In this document: piece after piece, positions 17,551 through 26,899 of the stretch
Layout of the letters: every line of letters begins with the position of its first letter
Numbering within the stretch: the stretch's first letter is position 1
Program-made: the position numbers and the translations under genes
Assembly (NCBI RefSeq): GCF_026109735.1
Contig: NZ_CP069620.1
Coordinates: 1,426,001 to 1,490,000, forward strand
DNA length: 64,000 nucleotides
Reading direction: 5' to 3'
From: Salinimicrobium tongyeongense
Lineage (GTDB): Bacteria > Bacteroidota > Bacteroidia > Flavobacteriales > Flavobacteriaceae
Notes under the pieces: model-generated
The model's input: only the letters and a program-made list of their open reading frames with translations
Database searches by the model: none
Told to the model about the DNA's origin: nothing

Positions 17551-17976
17551 ATGTCATTTTCAGATCTTTTTGGAACCGGGGAACACCTCAGGAATCTTGG
17601 GCATTTTGCCGCTATTGTAAACCTTGCTGCCGCCGATGGGCCAATAAATGCCAAAGAAGAGGCGCAGTTAAAGCGTTTTGCCACCAAACTGGATATTGCG
17701 GAAGATGAATATATGAAGGTGCTGCAAAACCCCAACGCTTTTCCCATTCACCCGAACAATTCGGTTGAAGGACGGCTGGAGCGACTTTATGATTTGTTCA
17801 GGATCATTTATTCAGACCATGATATTGAAGAGCAGGAAGTGGGCCTTCTTAAAAAATATGCCATTGGCATAGGTTTTTCTCAAAAAGTGGCCGAAGACAT
17901 CATAAAGCGTTCTATGGAGATCTTTAGCGGGATGAGCTTTGATGACTACCGCTACCTGCTTAACAGGGAAAAATAA
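17551..17976 (+). CDS. TerB-like protein
   Basis: A 141-residue helical protein of the TerB superfamily. The pattern FAAIVNLAAADGPINAKEEAQLKRFA is the typical acidic first half (AADG-I-E), and LFRIIYSDHDIEEQEVGLLKKYA repeats it in the second half. TerB domains bind metal and occur in stress and membrane-linked systems; no other ter gene is nearby, so tellurite resistance should not be assumed. A TATATTTG box lies at 17527-17534, 17 bases before the start. Confidence 0.8.
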   Translation: MSFSDLFGTGEHLRNLGHFAAIVNLAAADGPINAKEEAQLKRFATKLDIAEDEYMKVLQNPNAFPIHPNNSVEGRLERLYDLFRIIYSDHDIEEQEVGLLKKYAIGIGFSQKVAEDIIKRSMEIFSGMSFDDYRYLLNREK

Positions 17977-18029
17977 GACCGCTTTGCATCAAGAGACAAG
18001 AATCAAGACTATTGTCTGGAAAATTTCTT

Positions 18030-18048
18030 CCAAAAATGACATTTTTGG
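18030..18048. terminator. Palindromic core between convergent genes
   Basis: CCAAAAATGACATTTTTGG is a perfect inverted repeat around one central base. It lies between the stop codons of the TerB-like gene and fbp, where a two-way terminator is expected. Only 9 base pairs can form, so strength is uncertain. Member of the family described in the findings. Confidence 0.5.
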
Positions 18049-18056
18049 ACCTTTAG

Positions 18057-19067
18057 TTATTCAGGGTTTTTGGCCATGAATTCTTCGGCTTTTTCTACCA
18101 TTTCTTTATTTCCGCAGAAGAAAGGAGTGCGCTGGTGCAGTTGGGTGGGCTCAATATCCAAAACCCGCCTGAAGCCGTCGCTTGCCTTGCCGCCGGCCTG
18201 TTCGGCAATAAAAGCCATGGGATTACATTCGTACAGCAACCTTAGTTTGCCTTTTGGCGCATTGGAAGTGGTGGGATAGAAATAGATTCCGCCTTTGATC
18301 ATGTTGCGGTGGAAGTCGGACACCAGCGAACCTATATACCTCGAGGTGAAAGGCCTATCATCTTTTTCTTCCTGGCAATATTTAATGAATTGTTTTACGC
18401 CCTTTGGAAAGTGCACGTAATTCCCTTCATTCACCGAATAAATACTTCCTCTTTCGGGAAATTTCATATCGGGATGAGAAAGGTACCAAGAGCCAAGGGC
18501 CGGGTTAAGGGTAAAGCCGTTCACGCCGTGCCCGGTGGTATAAACGAGCATCGTGGAGGTGCCATACACAATGTAGCCCGCAGCCACCTGCTGGCTCCCC
18601 GGCTGCAAGAAATCTTCTAGTTGAACGGGAGTGCCTATAGGGCTAACGCGGCGGTAAATGGAAAAAATGGTTCCCACGGAAACATTCACATCAATATTTG
18701 AACTTCCGTCAAGCGGATCCATCAACACCACATATTTATTCTTGTGATCTTGTTTCTGGCCTGAAATGGTAATAAATTCTTCAGATTCTTCGGAAGCAAT
18801 TCCGCAGACAATCTCACGGTTGGTAAGGGTTTGTATAAATTTTTCATTGGCGTAGACATCCAGCTTTTGCTGGTCTTCCCCCTGCACATTGGTCTCTCCT
18901 GCTGCGCCGGTAATATCTACCAGTCCGGCTTTGTTCACCTCGTGGTTCACCACTTTTGCGGCAAGCCTGATGGAGTTAATCAATCTGGAAAGTTCTCCCG
19001 AAGAAAAGGGAAATTCGGCCTGATTTTCAATAATAAATTCGCCTAATGTCTGATTTTTCTTGACCAT
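18057..19067 (-). CDS. fbp: Fructose-1,6-bisphosphatase, class I
   Basis: A 336-residue FBPase of gluconeogenesis. The metal and phosphate motif [10 protein letters not shown] is at 117-126, preceded by [10 protein letters not shown] (Mg-binding E) and followed by [16 protein letters not shown]. Length fits class I. The start [11 protein letters not shown] at 19067 is preferred over 19097. A clear promoter stands upstream (TTG-17-TAGTTTTG, 19095-19122), which gives a leader of about 22 bases and excludes the longer start, since that would overlap the promoter. Confidence 0.95.
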   Translation of the reverse strand: MVKKNQTLGEFIIENQAEFPFSSGELSRLINSIRLAAKVVNHEVNKAGLVDITGAAGETNVQGEDQQKLDVYANEKFIQTLTNREIVCGIASEESEEFITISGQKQDHKNKYVVLMDPLDGSSNIDVNVSVGTIFSIYRRVSPIGTPVQLEDFLQPGSQQVAAGYIVYGTSTMLVYTTGHGVNGFTLNPALGSWYLSHPDMKFPERGSIYSVNEGNYVHFPKGVKQFIKYCQEEKDDRPFTSRYIGSLVSDFHRNMIKGGIYFYPTTSNAPKGKLRLLYECNPMAFIAEQAGGKASDGFRRVLDIEPTQLHQRTPFFCGNKEMVEKAEEFMAKNPE

Positions 19068-19094
19068 TGAAGTTGAAAATGTGCTTGTACCAAA

Positions 19095-19122
19095 CAAAAC
19101 TAAAGGAAATTATTTTAAGCAA
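19095..19122 (-). promoter_or_regulatory. fbp promoter
   Basis: On the minus strand TTG (complement of 19120-19122) is followed after 17 bases by TAGTTTTG (complement of 19095-19102). This matches the Bacteroidota vegetative consensus TTG-N17-23-TAnnTTTG. The transcript would start about 20 bases before the fbp ATG. Confidence 0.65.
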
Positions 19123-19185
19123 CTACAACGATTTCGTAATTTAATCTTAAAATCAAATCTCTATTTTTGCAGGCAAATCACAGCT

Positions 19186-19668
19186 ATGAACACCACTATT
19201 CGAGACGCAGGAAAAGAAGATATGCCGGCAGTGCTGGAGTTGATCAAGGAACTGGCAGCTTTTGAGAACGAACCCGATGCGGTGATCACCACTGTAGAAA
19301 CCCTGGAAAAAGAAGGATTTGGCGAGCATCCGCTCTTCCACGTTTTTGTGGCCGAGGTAGACGGCAAAATTGAAGGAATGGCCCTCGTATATTACCGTTT
19401 CTCTACATGGAAAGGCCGTACCCTGCACCTCGAAGACCTTATTGTACGCGAAGAAAAACGCGGCACCGGCCTGGGGAACGCGTTGTACAAAAGGGTGATA
19501 GAATATGCCAAAGCCCAGGGTTTAAAACGAGTTGAATGGGTGGTGCTGGACTGGAACCAGCACGCTATAGATTTCTACGCGCGAAGCGGTGCCAATATTC
19601 TGAAAGACTGGTACACAGTGCAGATGGATGAGAACGGCATCACCAAATACATAGAGACAAACGCATGA
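19186..19668 (+). CDS. GNAT acetyltransferase, diamine acetyltransferase-like
   Basis: A 160-residue GNAT protein with the acetyl-CoA loop KRGTGLG at about residue 92-98 and the C-terminal block LDWNQHAIDFYARSGA. The segment FSTWKGRTLHLEDLIV resembles the spermidine/spermine and thialysine acetyltransferase group (SAT-like). The start MNTTIRDAGKED at 19186 is chosen, as a longer frame would run into the fbp promoter. TATTTTTG at 19162-19169 fits a -7 box. The stop overlaps the aspartokinase start by ATGA, so the pair is probably translationally coupled; lysine-pathway or amine acetylation is only an idea. Confidence 0.82.
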   Translation: MNTTIRDAGKEDMPAVLELIKELAAFENEPDAVITTVETLEKEGFGEHPLFHVFVAEVDGKIEGMALVYYRFSTWKGRTLHLEDLIVREEKRGTGLGNALYKRVIEYAKAQGLKRVEWVVLDWNQHAIDFYARSGANILKDWYTVQMDENGITKYIETNA

Positions 19669-20915
19669 AAGTTTTCAAATTTGGGGGTGCATCTGTAAAG
19701 GATGCCGGCGGGGTAAAGAATGTGCTGCAGGTATTAGAAACCGAAGGAACCGCTGAAAAACTCGTGGTAATTTCGGCCATGGGCAAAATGACCAATGCGC
19801 TTGAAGTAGTGGTAAATGATTACCTCCAAAAAGGGGATTTTAAAAATGCGCTTCAACCCGTGAAAGAATTTCACCGGGAAATTATGCTGGAATTGTTCGG
19901 ACACGGTGAGCATCCGGCTTTTGCTTCGGTAAGAGGATTATTCCAGGGTTTGGAAAATTTTCTTCAGCACAACCGCTCTGCCAATTACGATTTTGTGTAC
20001 GACCAGGTGGTGATCTATGGAGAGTTGCTCTCTACCACGATTGTGAGCTCATACCTTTCTTCCTGCGGAATAAAGAACGACCTGCTCGATGCCCGTAACT
20101 GCATACGCACCGACAATACTTATCGCGATGCGCAGGTAGAGTGGGAAGAGACCCAGGCGCAGATCACGGCCGTGGTAAACCGGAAAACGCTTAGCATCAC
20201 CCAGGGTTTTATTGGGGCCGATGCCAACAACTTCTCAACAACGCTTGGGCGCGAAGGCAGTGATTACACAGCCGGGATTTTCGCCTACTGCCTTAATGCC
20301 GAAAGTGTGACCATCTGGAAAGACGTGCCCGGCGTGTTAAATGCCGACCCCCGGGTATTTGAAAATGCGCAGCTGCTCGATCATATTTCTTATGAAGAAG
20401 CCATAGAACTGGCATTTTACGGCGCTTCGGTGATTCATCCCAAGACACTTCAGCCATTGCAGCGCAAGGAAATTCCGCTGTACGTGAAATCGTTCCTGAA
20501 CCCGGCAAACCCCGGAACTGCGGTTAAGAAAGGACAGCCCATACTTCCGAAGCTGCCCTGTTTTATCGTCAAGAAAAACCAGGTACTTATCTCTTTATCT
20601 TCCCTAGATTTTTCATTTATCCTGGAGAAAAACATCAGTGAGATCTTCAGCCTTTTTCATAAATATCAAATAAAGGTGGATCTTATTCAGAACTCTGCCA
20701 TCAGTTTTTCAGTTTGTATTGACAATAAATTTAATAACTTAGAAAAGTTAATAAGCCATTTAAAGGCCACTTTTAGGGTGAATTACAACACTGGCGTGTC
20801 GCTTTACACGATTCGGCATTTTGATGAGAACGCAGTGGCGACGCTGGAGAAAGACAAAAAGGTGCTTCTCAAGCAAATCACCCGGGAAACCGTTCAGCTT
20901 GTAGCCATACCCTAG
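19665..20915 (+). CDS. Aspartate kinase (monofunctional)
   Basis: A 416-residue protein beginning MKVFKFGGASVKDAG, the KFGG(A/T)S nucleotide-binding signature of aspartokinases. The middle part SITQGFIGADANNFSTTLGREGSDYTAG contains the aspartate-binding and catalytic residues, and two ACT-like segments form the last 120 residues. It makes aspartyl phosphate, the first step to lysine, threonine, methionine and diaminopimelate. Unlike the bifunctional ThrA, no homoserine dehydrogenase part is attached. It overlaps the GNAT gene by 4 bases. Confidence 0.92.
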   Translation: MKVFKFGGASVKDAGGVKNVLQVLETEGTAEKLVVISAMGKMTNALEVVVNDYLQKGDFKNALQPVKEFHREIMLELFGHGEHPAFASVRGLFQGLENFLQHNRSANYDFVYDQVVIYGELLSTTIVSSYLSSCGIKNDLLDARNCIRTDNTYRDAQVEWEETQAQITAVVNRKTLSITQGFIGADANNFSTTLGREGSDYTAGIFAYCLNAESVTIWKDVPGVLNADPRVFENAQLLDHISYEEAIELAFYGASVIHPKTLQPLQRKEIPLYVKSFLNPANPGTAVKKGQPILPKLPCFIVKKNQVLISLSSLDFSFILEKNISEIFSLFHKYQIKVDLIQNSAISFSVCIDNKFNNLEKLISHLKATFRVNYNTGVSLYTIRHFDENAVATLEKDKKVLLKQITRETVQLVAIP

Positions 20916-20939
20916 TTTTTAACTTTTAATAAAATTTAA

Positions 20940-22769
20940 ATGGGAATTGTAAGTGCAAAAGAAGTTGCCAGAGTGATGAATTTGGACAAATTCGGAATTT
21001 TGGGAACCTCTATGGGATGGATAGTTCTTAAAACTACCAAGCTTTCGGTCATCAACAAGGAATACGACAAGCGCAAAGACATGAGCGCGCCCCAATTCAT
21101 TGATTCTATTCTGAAAGCTTTTGAAATCAACTTCGAAATCCCCGAAGAAGACCTGAAGCGCATCCCAAAAACAGGGCCTTTTATTACCATTTCAAACCAC
21201 CCCTTAGGCGGTATTGACGGTATGATACTCCTGAAGCTCCTGCTTTCAAGGCGTGAGGATTTTAAAGTGATTGCAAATTTCCTGTTGCAGCGAATCGAGC
21301 CTTTACAGCCATACATTATGCCAGTAAATCCTTTTGAGGAGCACAAGGAGGCACAGAGCAGCACCAAAGGCATCAAAGAGGCCATTTTACACCTCAAAGA
21401 CGGCAAACCGCTTGGCATTTTTCCCGCAGGCGAGGTCTCTACCTATCGCGACCATAAAATGATCGTTGACCGGCCCTGGGATCCAGCCGCCATTAAACTT
21501 ATCCAGAAGGCAAAAGTGCCGGTGATCCCCATTTATTTTCACGCGAAGAATAGCACCTTCTTTTACCGGCTCGCATCAATAAGTGACATTCTTAGAACCG
21601 CCAAGCTTCCCAGCGAGATGTTGTCACAAAAGAAGCGCAAGATCAAAGTACGGATTGGAAATGCCATTCAGCCGCAGGATATTGAAGATATTACAAGCAT
21701 TGAAGCGCTCACTGCTTTTTTACGCCGAAAGACTTACATGCTGGCAAATGCCTTCGAAAAAAAGCCATTTTTGAAAGGTATTCCCAAAAATTTTAAAATT
21801 CAGAAGCCTCCCAAAAAGATTGTTGAAGAGACCCAACTGGATCTAATGCTGGAAGAGGTGGAGACCTGCCGAAAACTCGACAAGCGGCTCCTGGAAAGTA
21901 AAAATTACGAAGTCTTTCTCGCAAAAAAAGAGATCATTCCCAATATACTAAAGGAAATTGGAAGATTAAGAGAAATTACCTTTAGAGCGATTGGCGAAGG
22001 CACCAACATGTCTACAGATCTCGATAATTTTGACGATTACTACTACCACATGTTCCTGTGGGACAATGAGGCCAACAAAATAGCCGGGGCTTACCGAATG
22101 GGCATGGGAGCCGAGATCTATGAAGAATTCGGGATTCAGGGCTTTTACCTGCAGGACCTTTTCAGGTTTGAACCCGAACTGCATAAAATGATGAGCGAAT
22201 CTATTGAAATGGGAAGGGCTTTTATCACCGGCGAATATCAACAGCGGCCCATGCCCCTGTTCCTGTTGTGGAAAGGCATTGTGCACTGTACGCTGCGTTT
22301 TCCAAAGCACAAATACCTTATTGGCGGGGTGAGCATCAGCAATAAATTCTCCAATTTCTCAAAATCGCTCATGATAGAATTCATGAGGTCGCATTACTAC
22401 GATCCTTATGTGGCGCAATACATTAGGCCGAAAAAGGAATTTAAGGTTAAGCTGAAAGACGTGGACAAAGATTTTGTGTTTGATGAAACCCAGTCTGACC
22501 TCAACAAGTTTGACCGCTTCATTGATGAACTGGAACCCGGAAGCCTGAGACTTCCGGTACTTATCAAAAAATACATCAAGCAAAACGCAAAGGTTGTGGC
22601 ATTCAACGTAGACCCCTTGTTCAATGACGCGATTGACGGACTCATGTACATTCGCATTGCCGATCTTCCTGAAAGCACCGTGCGGCCGGTGATAGAAGAA
22701 TTTCAACAGGAGCTGGAGCGCAAGGTTACCGAAATGCGCAAAAAGGAGCAGCAGGCTGAACAAGAATAG
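20940..22769 (+). CDS. olsF: Bifunctional lipid acyltransferase, OlsF-like
   Basis: A 609-residue protein with two parts. The N-terminal half (about 1-290) is a PlsC-type O-acyltransferase with NHPLGGIDG (H87...D93) and IFPAGEVS. The C-terminal half (about 310-600) is an OlsB/hemolysin-like N-acyltransferase with GAYRMGMG and LFRFEPEL...SIEMGRAFI. This fusion is known as OlsF in Flavobacterium johnsoniae and Serratia, where it makes ornithine lipids; relatives GlsB/GlsA in Bacteroides make glycine lipids. The amino acid head group here is not visible. It lies 24 bases after the aspartokinase gene. Confidence 0.8.
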   Translation: MGIVSAKEVARVMNLDKFGILGTSMGWIVLKTTKLSVINKEYDKRKDMSAPQFIDSILKAFEINFEIPEEDLKRIPKTGPFITISNHPLGGIDGMILLKLLLSRREDFKVIANFLLQRIEPLQPYIMPVNPFEEHKEAQSSTKGIKEAILHLKDGKPLGIFPAGEVSTYRDHKMIVDRPWDPAAIKLIQKAKVPVIPIYFHAKNSTFFYRLASISDILRTAKLPSEMLSQKKRKIKVRIGNAIQPQDIEDITSIEALTAFLRRKTYMLANAFEKKPFLKGIPKNFKIQKPPKKIVEETQLDLMLEEVETCRKLDKRLLESKNYEVFLAKKEIIPNILKEIGRLREITFRAIGEGTNMSTDLDNFDDYYYHMFLWDNEANKIAGAYRMGMGAEIYEEFGIQGFYLQDLFRFEPELHKMMSESIEMGRAFITGEYQQRPMPLFLLWKGIVHCTLRFPKHKYLIGGVSISNKFSNFSKSLMIEFMRSHYYDPYVAQYIRPKKEFKVKLKDVDKDFVFDETQSDLNKFDRFIDELEPGSLRLPVLIKKYIKQNAKVVAFNVDPLFNDAIDGLMYIRIADLPESTVRPVIEEFQQELERKVTEMRKKEQQAEQE

Positions 22770-22843
22770 CCAAATTGCCCGAAGCCCTTTGGAAATGGCC
22801 TTTTTGATGCTTATCTTGCTATTTCAGAAAATAAAAGCGACAA

Positions 22844-23494
22844 ATGGAAAAGATTTTAATAGTTGGAGCAACCGGAAGTACAGGAAAAAGAATTATCGAA
22901 ATCCTGAACAACAGCCAGAGTTTTGAACCGGTGGCCATGATAAGAAAAGAGGAGCAGAAAGAGATTTTTGACGATATGGAGGTGAAGTGGGTATTTGCCG
23001 ACCTTGAGCAGGACGACCTTAGCCCTGCGCTAAAAGGTATTGACAAAGTGATCTTTGCTGCAGGTTCGGGCAGTAAAACAGGCCCCGACAAGACCACAGA
23101 AGTTGATGAAAAAGGCGCCATAAAAGTGATAGATGCCGCAAAAAAGGCAAAAGTGAAGAAGTTTATCATGCTTAGCGCCATGGGGGCCGATGAACCTTCA
23201 CAGCACGAGAAACTGGAACACTACCTGAAGGCCAAAGCCACCGCCGATAAGCACTTAAAAGAAAGCGGACTAAACTATACCATAGTGCGCCCGGGAGGCC
23301 TTACCGACGATATGGGTACAGGCAGGGTGAAAATTTCAGAAAAACTGGACTCTTTAGGTGAAATACCAAGAGACGACGTGGCATTTCTCCTCATCATGTC
23401 GCTAGCCGATCCTTTGGTGAAGAACATGAGCTTTGAGGCTGTAGAGGGAGAAGAGCCCATTAAATCGGCTATGATAGAGCTGAGTCAGTCATAA
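22844..23494 (+). CDS. NAD(P)-binding atypical short-chain reductase
   Basis: A 216-residue Rossmann protein with the nucleotide loop GATGSTGKRI at residues 8-17 and the conserved VRPGGLTDDMGTG. It belongs to the SDR_a5/YwnB-like NAD(P)H-binding group, which often lacks the YxxxK catalytic pair; here the HYLKAKATAD segment carries Y-x-x-x-A, so activity of the classical kind is doubtful. The substrate is unknown. It precedes the YwbE gene by 35 bases. Confidence 0.82.
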   Translation: MEKILIVGATGSTGKRIIEILNNSQSFEPVAMIRKEEQKEIFDDMEVKWVFADLEQDDLSPALKGIDKVIFAAGSGSKTGPDKTTEVDEKGAIKVIDAAKKAKVKKFIMLSAMGADEPSQHEKLEHYLKAKATADKHLKESGLNYTIVRPGGLTDDMGTGRVKISEKLDSLGEIPRDDVAFLLIMSLADPLVKNMSFEAVEGEEPIKSAMIELSQS

Positions 23495-23529
23495 TTACTT
23501 CGGAAAAATATCAATCAAAAAGCACATTT

Positions 23530-23730
23530 TTGAAACCTACAAGAAAGGAGATTGTTCCCGGAAGCCGTGTGGCCATAGTTCAGAAGCAGGATCAGCGATC
23601 TGGCCGACTTACCTATGGCTACGTGGCTGACATACTCACCAAATCGCCCATGCACCCGCACGGCATAAAGGTGAGGCTGGAAACAGGCGAAGTAGGAAGA
23701 GTTCAGAAAATTGAGGATTCACTGGTATAA
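23530..23730 (+). CDS. YwbE family protein, TTG start
   Basis: A 66-residue protein of the YwbE/DUF2196 family: GSRVAIVQKQDQRSGRLTYGYVADILTKSP and HPHGIKVRLETGEVGRVQ match the family over its whole length. Function is unknown; the fold is a small beta-barrel-like domain. No ATG is available before the conserved part, and the natural length is reached with the TTG at 23530. Confidence 0.85.
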   Translation: MKPTRKEIVPGSRVAIVQKQDQRSGRLTYGYVADILTKSPMHPHGIKVRLETGEVGRVQKIEDSLV

Positions 23731-23799
23731 TCAATTCACATTGATCAGTTAACAATATTCAGCCTTAATTCGTAATTCCAGTAACGTGCTAATCTCTTC

Positions 23800-23880
23800 T
23801 GTTCTTTTCCCATTGATGAAAAAGAACCAAAAAATCTAGGCTTACGAAAATGTTGCTAAAATTTTCGATAGGCCGTTGGT
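23800..23880. repeat. Probable relic of a dispersed Bacteroidota intergenic repeat
   Basis: The segment TTGATGAAAAAGAACCAAAA followed by an AAATCTAGGCTTACGAAAA-type stretch resembles the widespread Bacteroidota intergenic repeat that reads roughly TTGAT-CAAAAGAACCAAAAATCAAGG. It also contains an imperfect hairpin, CGAAAATGTTGCTAAAATTTTCG at about 23848-23869 in part. It lies between convergent genes and may serve as a terminator. The comparison is from memory, not from a search. Confidence 0.35.
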
Positions 23881-23900
23881 GATGTAAAACGGAAGAATTT

Positions 23901-25112
23901 TTAAACCGTTTCAAGATCCTGATATGATTTGATACGCTGGGAATTGATGATAATAAGTAGCATCAACACAAAAATTCCGGCCATAATATGTTCAAAACCC
24001 ACACCGGCGTCCATTAGCAATCCCACCACCAGTGGTCCTAGAGCGGTACTTATCACCGAAAACATTGTAAAAACGCTTCTTATCACCCCCATCTTCCCGG
24101 TGCCGTAGAGTTCGGCTATGAGAGCGGTCTTAACAGTTCCCGAGACTCCCATGGTAATTCCGGCGGTGACCAGAAAGATAAGTGCCCCAAGAATGCTATC
24201 CATAAAAGCAAAAGGCAGAAGCCCCAGGTTTACAGGAATGAGGTAATATCTAAAGAGCTTTCGGGCGGTAAATTTATCAACCCACAGCCCTCCGAATAAT
24301 GAAAAGAGAAAGCGGGTAACGGCATATACCGTAAAAAAAGTAGCGTACAACTGAATTGACCAGCCTTTGTTTTCAACAAAAACGTACTGATAAAAGAAAA
24401 TGGCCGTAGCCGAAAAACTAAGTATAAAACTCGCCGGCATCATTACGCCAAACCTTCGGTCTAATACCACCGATCTATAATCTTTTAGCAGTGCAAAGGG
24501 CGAGGGGCTCCCCTCTTTAGAAAGCTCCCGGTCAAAATTATCGAGCCTATTAAACTTCAGCCTAACAAGGTAAAGGAGCAGGAAAATCCCGCTTGCAATT
24601 GCGGCAACTCGCCAGTCAAACCAACTTATTAAAAAGGCAATAATAAGCGGAAAAACAGCTTCCCCCACAGAAAAACCCAGGGATGAAAAGCTGAGGGCTT
24701 TCCCCCTGTCGGCCACAAATTGTTTAGACATGATGGTCATGCTAATATGCGTGAGCAGGCCCTGCCCCGACAATCGCAGGCCGGTAATGGCAAGGATGAG
24801 CAGCAGGATATTTTCTGAAACGCCCAATAAAATACTGGAGAGTGCCAGGGCGGCCACAGTGCAGGCAGTAACCTTTTTTACCGGCTTGTGGTCTACCGTA
24901 TGGCCTACCGAAAGCATGATAAAAGAGGCAGCAACGGTACAGCCAGCGTAAATGGCTCCAAAAGCACCTTCCGAGATTTGAAAGGACCTGATGATCTCGG
25001 GCACGTAGAGCGAAATAAGGAAGGTTTGCCCAAAGCCCGACAACAGCGTGAGCAGCCAGCCAAAGCTTACCGTCCTGAAATTCCCTTTTAGAAAGTAAAA
25101 ATAATCCTTCAA
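23901..25112 (-). CDS. Major facilitator superfamily transporter
   Basis: A 403-residue protein with 12 predicted membrane helices. The loop after helix 2 reads GHTVDHKPVKKV, a variant of the MFS signature, and GLWVDKFTARKLFRY is the matching loop of the second half. It resembles the MFS_1 exporters and nitrate/monocarboxylate-type carriers, but the substrate is not recognisable. It stands alone between the YwbE gene (convergent) and the hydroxyacid dehydrogenase gene. Confidence 0.8.
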   Translation of the reverse strand: MKDYFYFLKGNFRTVSFGWLLTLLSGFGQTFLISLYVPEIIRSFQISEGAFGAIYAGCTVAASFIMLSVGHTVDHKPVKKVTACTVAALALSSILLGVSENILLLILAITGLRLSGQGLLTHISMTIMSKQFVADRGKALSFSSLGFSVGEAVFPLIIAFLISWFDWRVAAIASGIFLLLYLVRLKFNRLDNFDRELSKEGSPSPFALLKDYRSVVLDRRFGVMMPASFILSFSATAIFFYQYVFVENKGWSIQLYATFFTVYAVTRFLFSLFGGLWVDKFTARKLFRYYLIPVNLGLLPFAFMDSILGALIFLVTAGITMGVSGTVKTALIAELYGTGKMGVIRSVFTMFSVISTALGPLVVGLLMDAGVGFEHIMAGIFVLMLLIIINSQRIKSYQDLETV

Positions 25113-25242
25113 AATGCCTTTTTTGAGCCTGCAAAGGTATGGCCTTATTCTCGCAGGGAAAAGGTTTTTGCTAGGATAAGCTCATGAGCTGACCGTACTA
25201 TAGAATTAAATTGGGGAGACAACCCAGGGTTGTCTGTACAGA

Positions 25243-26190
25243 TCATAGGTCCTTGAAATGATCTATGATCTTTTGAGCTATAGTATCTGCCAGCTTTTTG
25301 TGAGATTCCACTGTCCAGCCAGCAACATGCGGACTAAGCAGCACATTTGGCATCACCAATAACTGCTGCAGGGCTTCCGGCATTTCTGCACCTTCAGAAA
25401 AAAGGCTTTCAAAAGAGCTTTTTTCGTACTCCAGTACATCGAGACCTGCACCCAGGATCTTTTTAGAATGAAGGGCTGCAACGAGGTCTTCGGTCACCAC
25501 ACTTTTTCCGCGGGCGGTATTGAGCAGCCAGAAAGGTTTTTCAAAAGCTGTGATAAAATCTTTGTTCAACATCTTATTGGTCTGGGGAGTCCAGGGTGTG
25601 TGCAGGCTCACCACATCGCATTCCTTTTGAAACTTCTCTAAGGAAACCTGTTCTGCAAACTCATCTCCCACCCCTTCCAAAATGTCATAACAAAGCACTT
25701 TTACATCAAACCCCTGAAATTTTTTGGCAAAGGATTTCCCCATATTTCCGTAGCCAATGATACCCACTGTTTTACCTTCCAGTTCCAATCCGCGGTTGGC
25801 TTCCCGGTACCACAATCCTTCCCGCACCTGCCTGTCGGCCTGATTTAGTTTATTAAAAAGGGAAAGCAGCATTCCCAGGGCGTGTTCACCAACGGCATTG
25901 CGATTACCTTCGGGCGCCGAAAAAAGCTTCACTCCTTTTTGTTCAGCATAATCTACATCTATACTTTCCAGGCCTGCGCCAACACGGGCAATGAACCTAA
26001 GGTTGGGAGCCGCATCGAGAAATTCCCTGCCAATGTGGAACCGGCTTCTAATCACAATACCGTCATAGAGATGCTGGTTTTCCAGGATCTCCTGTTCACT
26101 TTGGGTATAGGCTTCTATATTCTGGTGCCCTGCTGCTTCAAGTTGTTGTAGTAAAACAGGATGATTAGAATCGGCGTGAAGAATGGTCAT
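25243..26190 (-). CDS. D-2-hydroxyacid dehydrogenase
   Basis: A 315-residue NAD-dependent dehydrogenase of the SerA/LdhA group. The Rossmann motif is GIIGYGNMG at about 142-150, the substrate arginine is in LLNTARGKSV, the acidic residue in GLDVLEYE, and the catalytic histidine in LSPHVAGWT. Phosphoglycerate dehydrogenases of Bacteroidota look similar, but there is no ACT domain and no ser gene nearby, so glyoxylate/hydroxypyruvate reductase or another 2-hydroxyacid is equally possible. A cupin gene lies 5 bases upstream of its start, on the same strand. Confidence 0.85.
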   Translation of the reverse strand: MTILHADSNHPVLLQQLEAAGHQNIEAYTQSEQEILENQHLYDGIVIRSRFHIGREFLDAAPNLRFIARVGAGLESIDVDYAEQKGVKLFSAPEGNRNAVGEHALGMLLSLFNKLNQADRQVREGLWYREANRGLELEGKTVGIIGYGNMGKSFAKKFQGFDVKVLCYDILEGVGDEFAEQVSLEKFQKECDVVSLHTPWTPQTNKMLNKDFITAFEKPFWLLNTARGKSVVTEDLVAALHSKKILGAGLDVLEYEKSSFESLFSEGAEMPEALQQLLVMPNVLLSPHVAGWTVESHKKLADTIAQKIIDHFKDL

Positions 26191-26195
26191 GAAAA

Positions 26196-26561
26196 TCAGA
26201 TTTTTGGATAGTCAGATTGGGTAAGGCTGTTTTGTACATCCCCGGTGTGTTTAGTGCTGAGTTTTTCGAAGAGCATAATATGTACTTCTTCCCCATTTTT
26301 GGTCATGGGGCAGTGTTTTACTCCTTTGGGAACAATGATGATCTCCCCTTCCCGTACAGTCTCGGTGCGATCTTCAAACTGAAGATATAAAGTACCTTTT
26401 ATTACCTGAAAGAGCTCGTCTTCGTCGTCGTGCTTATGCCACACAAATTCATCTTTTACCTTTGCCACGAGCACCTGCATATCGTTCACCACTCCAATTT
26501 GCCGCGGATGCCAGTGACTGCTGAAGCTCTGTAGTTTTTCCTTTAGATTTATTGTTTTCAT
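26196..26561 (-). CDS. Small cupin-domain protein
   Basis: A 121-residue single-domain cupin. The first metal motif is WHKHDDEDELFQVIKG (H-x-H...E) and the second is GEIIIVPKGVKHCP (G...P...H). Proteins of this size are often sensors or mutases of small molecules. The start MKTINLKEKLQ at 26561 is chosen because the longer frame adds a hydrophobic stretch that is translated intergenic DNA. It is in an apparent operon with the hydroxyacid dehydrogenase. Confidence 0.85.
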   Translation of the reverse strand: MKTINLKEKLQSFSSHWHPRQIGVVNDMQVLVAKVKDEFVWHKHDDEDELFQVIKGTLYLQFEDRTETVREGEIIIVPKGVKHCPMTKNGEEVHIMLFEKLSTKHTGDVQNSLTQSDYPKI

Positions 26562-26686
26562 CTTCCAAAGATAAAAGTAAAATGAGAAAAAACTTCCGCA
26601 GATTATATTCGCAGAACATAAATTATAAGCTGCAATTAAATGGCTTAAGGAAGGAAAATAAATTGTAGATTTATAAAAAAAGAGCA

Positions 26687-26899
26687 ATGGAAACTTTAAG
26701 AGTCGACATTATCAATCCAAAAGCTAAGAAAATTCTAAAAGAGTTAGCTGATCTCAATCTAATTAAAATTAAAGAAGAAAAAAAATCAGATTTTTCCAAA
26801 CTTGTAAAAAAAATAAGATCTAAGCCCGTTGAGAATATCAATCTTGAAGAGATAACCAAAGAAGTTGAAAGCGTGAGAAATTCACGATATGAAGAATAA
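26687..26899 (+). CDS. Putative antitoxin of a PIN-domain pair
   Basis: A 70-residue charged protein (METLRVDIINPKAKKILKEL...) with a likely helical fold. It overlaps the PIN gene by 11 bases on the same strand, the usual arrangement for antitoxins paired with COG1569-type PIN toxins. DNA-binding residues are not recognisable. The A+T content is higher than in neighbouring genes, in agreement with transfer. Confidence 0.6.
   Translation: METLRVDIINPKAKKILKELADLNLIKIKEEKKSDFSKLVKKIRSKPVENINLEEITKEVESVRNSRYEE

Noticed and set aside
17551-17976. Tellurite resistance operon
   Set aside because: Only a TerB-like domain is present, without terC, terD or related genes.
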